DNA from: Trebonia kvetii
GTDB taxonomy: Bacteria > Actinomycetota > Actinomycetes > Streptosporangiales > Streptosporangiaceae
NCBI RefSeq assembly: GCF_007827045.1
Contig: NZ_RPFW01000001.1
Span: 186,001 to 250,000 of the forward strand
Length of the DNA: 64,000 bases
Direction of reading: 5' to 3'
The notes under the pieces were generated by a model. It had not been told where the DNA came from, did not search any database, and worked only from the letters and a program-made list of their open reading frames with translations. The translations under genes and the position numbers were made by a program. Positions 61,360 through 64,000 of the stretch are shown here, piece after piece (position 1 is the stretch's first letter; each line of letters starts with the position of its first letter).

Positions 61360-63792
61360 TTAGGCGTCCAGAGTGGCCAGCGGTGCGGGCAGGTCACCCT
61401 CGTGGACGACGGTCAGGCGGTGGGTCGCCCGGGTGATGGCCACGTACAGGTCGTGCGCGCCGTTCTGCGACTGGGACAGGATGCCCGACGGGTCGGTCAC
61501 GATCACCCTGTCGAACTCGAGGCCCTTGGCCTGGGAGACGGTGAGCAGCGCCGCCGCCGAGTCAAGGGACTCCGGCTGGTCGCCGGGTATCGCCTCGGGG
61601 ACAGCCGCGGCCAGGACGCCGATCACCGCGTCAGGGGCGATGACAGCCAGCCGGCCGTTGTCCGGACCGCCGATCTCGGCCAGGTCCGCGCGGACCGCCT
61701 CGGCCACGCACGCGGCCAGGGCCTGCGCGCCCTGCCCCGCATCCGCTCCGGCACCGGACGCCGACGGGACGCGGATCACCCGGGGGCCGACGCCCTCGGA
61801 GCGGACCGACTCCGGCGGGCGCTCGTCCGACACCGTGGCGAGTACCGCCGCCGCGACCGCCATGATCTCCGCCGGGGTGCGGTAGTTGACCGTGAGGCGC
61901 TCCTCGCGCCAGCGGCGGCCGACCAGCGGGTTGAGCATCTCCTTCCAGGAGGTCGCCCCGGCAGGCGAGCCGGTCTGCGCCACGTCGCCGACCACGGTCA
62001 TGGAGCGGGCCGGGTTGCGGCGCAGCACCATCCGCCACGCCATCCCCGACAGCTCCTGCGCCTCGTCGATGATCACGTGGCCGTAGGCCCAGGTCCGGTC
62101 GGCCGCGGCGCGCTCCGCGGTGGAAAACGCCACCCCGCCCGTGGTGTTCCAGTCCGACAGCTGCTCGGCGTCCAGCATGCCAAGCTGGCCCACCGTCATG
62201 GAGACCTCCATTCCCTGGACGATGGCCGAGTCGATGACCTCCTGCGCGTACTCCTGCTCGGCGCGGCGGGCGCGTTCCGCGGCGCGCCGCGCCGCCTTCT
62301 GCGCCGAGTCGTCCACACCGAGCAGTTCCGCGGCCTCATCGAGCAGCGGGACGTCCGCCACCGTCCAGCGAGACGGGTGGGCGGTGCGAGTAAGCCGCTC
62401 CCGTTCGGGATGATCCAAGACGGAGCCGGCGGCGGACCTGATCGCTTGCCGCGACCCGAGCAGGGCGGAGAGCAGCATTTCCGGGGTGAGCAGGGGCCAG
62501 AACGCGTCCAGTGCCGCGTTGACGCCATTGGTGTCCCAGAGGCGGGCGCGCACGTCGGGGAGGTCTTCCTCGTCGAGCGGGCGGTTCAGCACCTTGGCCT
62601 CGGACCTGGCGAGCTCGGTGAGCAGCTCGGTGACGAAGAGCCTGCGCGCCACGTTGTGCGGCCTGCGGGTGGACCTCGCGCGGTCGCGCGCGCGCAGGAT
62701 CGCCTCGCGCCGCAGCGGGATCTCCACGCCGTCGGCGTTCACGGTGACGTCCTGCTTCGGCACGGTCTGCCGGTCGCGGACCGCCTGCTGCAGCACGCGG
62801 ACCATCCGCTCGTCGCCCTTGATCACCGCGGCCGGGTCGCGGGTGTCTGTCGCGTGCACGCCGGGGAACAGGTCGCCGAGGGTGTGCAGCACCACGTCGG
62901 TCTCGCCGAGCGACGGGAGCACCTGGCCGATATAGCGCAGGAACGTGGCGTTCGGGCCGATGACGAGCACGCCGCGGCGCTCAAGGATGCGGCGGTGGGT
63001 GTAGAGCAGGTAGGCGGCGCGGTGCAGCGCGGCGACGGTCTTGCCGGTGCCCGGGCCGCCCTGTACCACGAGGACGCCTGGCAGGTCGGCGCGGATAACC
63101 CGGTCCTGCTCGGCCTGGATGGTCGCGACCACATCCGCCATGCGCCCCGTGCGCGCGCTGCTCACCGCGGCGATGAGCGCGGCCTCGCCGGACAGCGTGC
63201 TCCTGTCCTCGTCCGACAGCTTGTCCAGGTCGAAGACCTCGTCGTCGACGCCGGTGACCTGACGGCGCCGCGTGTAGATGTGGCGGCGGCGGACAAGGCC
63301 GACCGGATTGCGCGGCGTGGCGGCATAAAAGGGCCGCGCGGCGGGAGCACGCCAGTCGATCAGCTTCAGCTCGTAATTGTCGTCGCGCAGGCCAATTCTG
63401 CCAATGTAAAGAGTGGCCTGCTTTTCGTCGTCGGTGCGGCCGAAGCATAGGCCGCGCTCGGTACGGTCGAGTTGCGCTAGGCGCCTCGCCTGCTCGGACG
63501 CGGAAATGTCCCGCTCGAGTCGCGCCTGATGCGTGCCGCCCGGGCCGCCCTGGGCGCGGACGCTCGACAGCTCGCGCACGCTGCGCTCTCGCGCCTGGTC
63601 GAGAAGGCCGTACAACATCGACACGTATTCCTGCTCGGCCCGCAGGGCGACGGCGTAGCCGGTCTCGGTAATTTCTCCGGAGCTGGGGGTTTCCGCCGCG
63701 CTTTCCCCTGTACCTTCCCCTTTATTTTCCGCCACGTTTTCCGTTACAGTTTCCGCGAGAGGTGAGCCGGAATCCGATTGACGAATTACCAT
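61360..63792 (-). CDS. HelD/HelR-like UvrD-family helicase
   Basis: An 810-residue superfamily 1 ATPase. An N-terminal coiled-coil region (AEQEYVSMLYGLLDQARERS), the UvrD-like Walker A VVQGGPGTGKTVAALHRA, VIIDEAQELSG (Walker B), VVGDVAQTGSPAG, LTVNYRTP and QAKGLEFDRVIV, ending with VAITRATHRLTVVH. The N-terminal arm and the split helicase domain match HelD, which recycles RNA polymerase. The actinobacterial HelR branch also removes rifamycin from the enzyme. I see no rifamycin-associated element upstream. AGGAG lies about 14 nt before the ATG. Confidence 0.88.
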   Translation of the reverse strand: MVIRQSDSGSPLAETVTENVAENKGEGTGESAAETPSSGEITETGYAVALRAEQEYVSMLYGLLDQARERSVRELSSVRAQGGPGGTHQARLERDISASEQARRLAQLDRTERGLCFGRTDDEKQATLYIGRIGLRDDNYELKLIDWRAPAARPFYAATPRNPVGLVRRRHIYTRRRQVTGVDDEVFDLDKLSDEDRSTLSGEAALIAAVSSARTGRMADVVATIQAEQDRVIRADLPGVLVVQGGPGTGKTVAALHRAAYLLYTHRRILERRGVLVIGPNATFLRYIGQVLPSLGETDVVLHTLGDLFPGVHATDTRDPAAVIKGDERMVRVLQQAVRDRQTVPKQDVTVNADGVEIPLRREAILRARDRARSTRRPHNVARRLFVTELLTELARSEAKVLNRPLDEEDLPDVRARLWDTNGVNAALDAFWPLLTPEMLLSALLGSRQAIRSAAGSVLDHPERERLTRTAHPSRWTVADVPLLDEAAELLGVDDSAQKAARRAAERARRAEQEYAQEVIDSAIVQGMEVSMTVGQLGMLDAEQLSDWNTTGGVAFSTAERAAADRTWAYGHVIIDEAQELSGMAWRMVLRRNPARSMTVVGDVAQTGSPAGATSWKEMLNPLVGRRWREERLTVNYRTPAEIMAVAAAVLATVSDERPPESVRSEGVGPRVIRVPSASGAGADAGQGAQALAACVAEAVRADLAEIGGPDNGRLAVIAPDAVIGVLAAAVPEAIPGDQPESLDSAAALLTVSQAKGLEFDRVIVTDPSGILSQSQNGAHDLYVAITRATHRLTVVHEGDLPAPLATLDA

Positions 63793-63858
63793 AATGGCTG
63801 ATATACTCCTGAGAGCCGGTGTGAACTGGCTTTTTTAATGCCCTGGCAGGATTAACAA

Positions 63859-63873
63859 TCCTACCACGTTCGC
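63859..63873. promoter_or_regulatory. short inverted repeat upstream of the HelR-like gene
   Basis: AGGATT-AAC-AATCCT, about 67 bp before the helicase start, in an AT-richer stretch. Candidate operator or weak hairpin. Confidence 0.4.
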
Positions 63874-63951
63874 TTTTCGTCAGCTCACTCGCCAATTCGG
63901 CGCGCGCCCACGGCCGGAGGACCGTTCCGTGTGATCCCCGCAGGCCTTGCC

Positions 63952-63957
63952 TAGGAT
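63952..63957 (+). promoter_or_regulatory. putative -10 element of the gene at the right edge
   Basis: TAGGAT, seven bases before GTG at 63965 and 27 bases before the ATG at 63985, which carries GGAAGGAG at 63971-63978. Transcription probably starts near 63964. Confidence 0.45.
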
Positions 63958-63984
63958 GGACGCCGTGGGGGGAAGGAGCTGACC

Positions 63985-64000
63985 ATGCGCGAGCGCGTAG
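63985..64000 (+). CDS. start of a gene cut by the window edge
   Basis: ATG with a very good ribosome site (GGAAGGAG, 63971-63978), then codons for Arg-Glu-Arg-Val. The rest lies beyond the window, so no function can be given. Confidence 0.55.

Noticed and set aside
61402..63450. 682-codon plus-strand ORF opposite the HelR-like gene
   Set aside because: Antisense shadow of a gene with all helicase motifs.

Overview
The window comes from a high-GC actinomycete. The evidence is the strong G/C third-position bias, frequent GTG starts, several start codons lying 6-7 nt downstream of a TANNNT hexamer (leaderless style), and typical actinobacterial families: a SARP/NB-ARC/TPR regulator, an FHA-ABC exporter, DUF2993 proteins, DUF929 plus VKOR, the MurL/MurD2 pair, a HelD/HelR-like helicase and the remnant of an F420-type nitroreductase. 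No rRNA, tRNA, CRISPR array or prophage was seen. The species cannot be named from the sequence alone.

Layout. 1-8.3 kb: 3' end of a GMC oxidoreductase, a nucleotidyltransferase/metallophosphoesterase pair with overlapping ATGA, an APC permease, a methyltransferase, an unrecognised 441-aa protein and upp. 8.3-10.1 kb: an HTH protein divergent from a Clp-N-repeat protein without ATPase domains, with a perfect 20-bp tandem repeat between them. 10.3-14.1 kb: a Baeyer-Villiger monooxygenase, an esterase and a zinc alcohol dehydrogenase, which together fit a ketone/alcohol degradation route. 14.1-20 kb: a minus-strand membrane redox operon (two poly-Ser anchored paralogs, ferric-reductase-like protein, NuoF-like flavoprotein, ferredoxin) divergent from an OmpR-type two-component system. 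20-26 kb: FUSC membrane protein, pirin, class I amidotransferase, and SerA on the minus strand. 26.1-29.2 kb: a large SARP regulator upstream of serA.

29.5-33.6 kb: a disulfide-formation block (two DUF929 thioredoxin-like proteins and a VKOR homologue), a decayed gene, and a CtaG-like oxidase assembly protein. 33.5-41 kb: DMT transporter with a repeat-rich tail, winged-helix protein, gamma carbonic anhydrase, DinG-type helicase, type B carboxylesterase, frameshifted nitroreductase remnant, pentapeptide-repeat protein. 41-45 kb: murL-murD2 (alternative route to D-Glu in peptidoglycan), with a G-rich palindromic element inserted twice in frame in murD2, then glycerate kinase. 45-49 kb: ISAzo13-type transposase truncated against a dipeptidase gene, then an MFS exporter. 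49-56.5 kb: FHA-ABC transporter, two DUF2993 paralogs, SpoIIE-type phosphatase. 56.5-64 kb: glmS, a small conserved protein, a structured non-coding gap, a small membrane ORF that has no stop before its terminator, patatin, a secreted Ig-like protein, a HelR-like helicase and the first codons of a further gene.

The most unusual points are the palindromic element inside murD2, the redox operon with its poly-Ser paralogs, the Clp-N-only protein with its duplicated upstream repeat, the stop-less membrane ORF, and gene ends altered by repeats or insertion (pirin, dipeptidase). All functional statements rest on motif recognition by eye; no database search was run.
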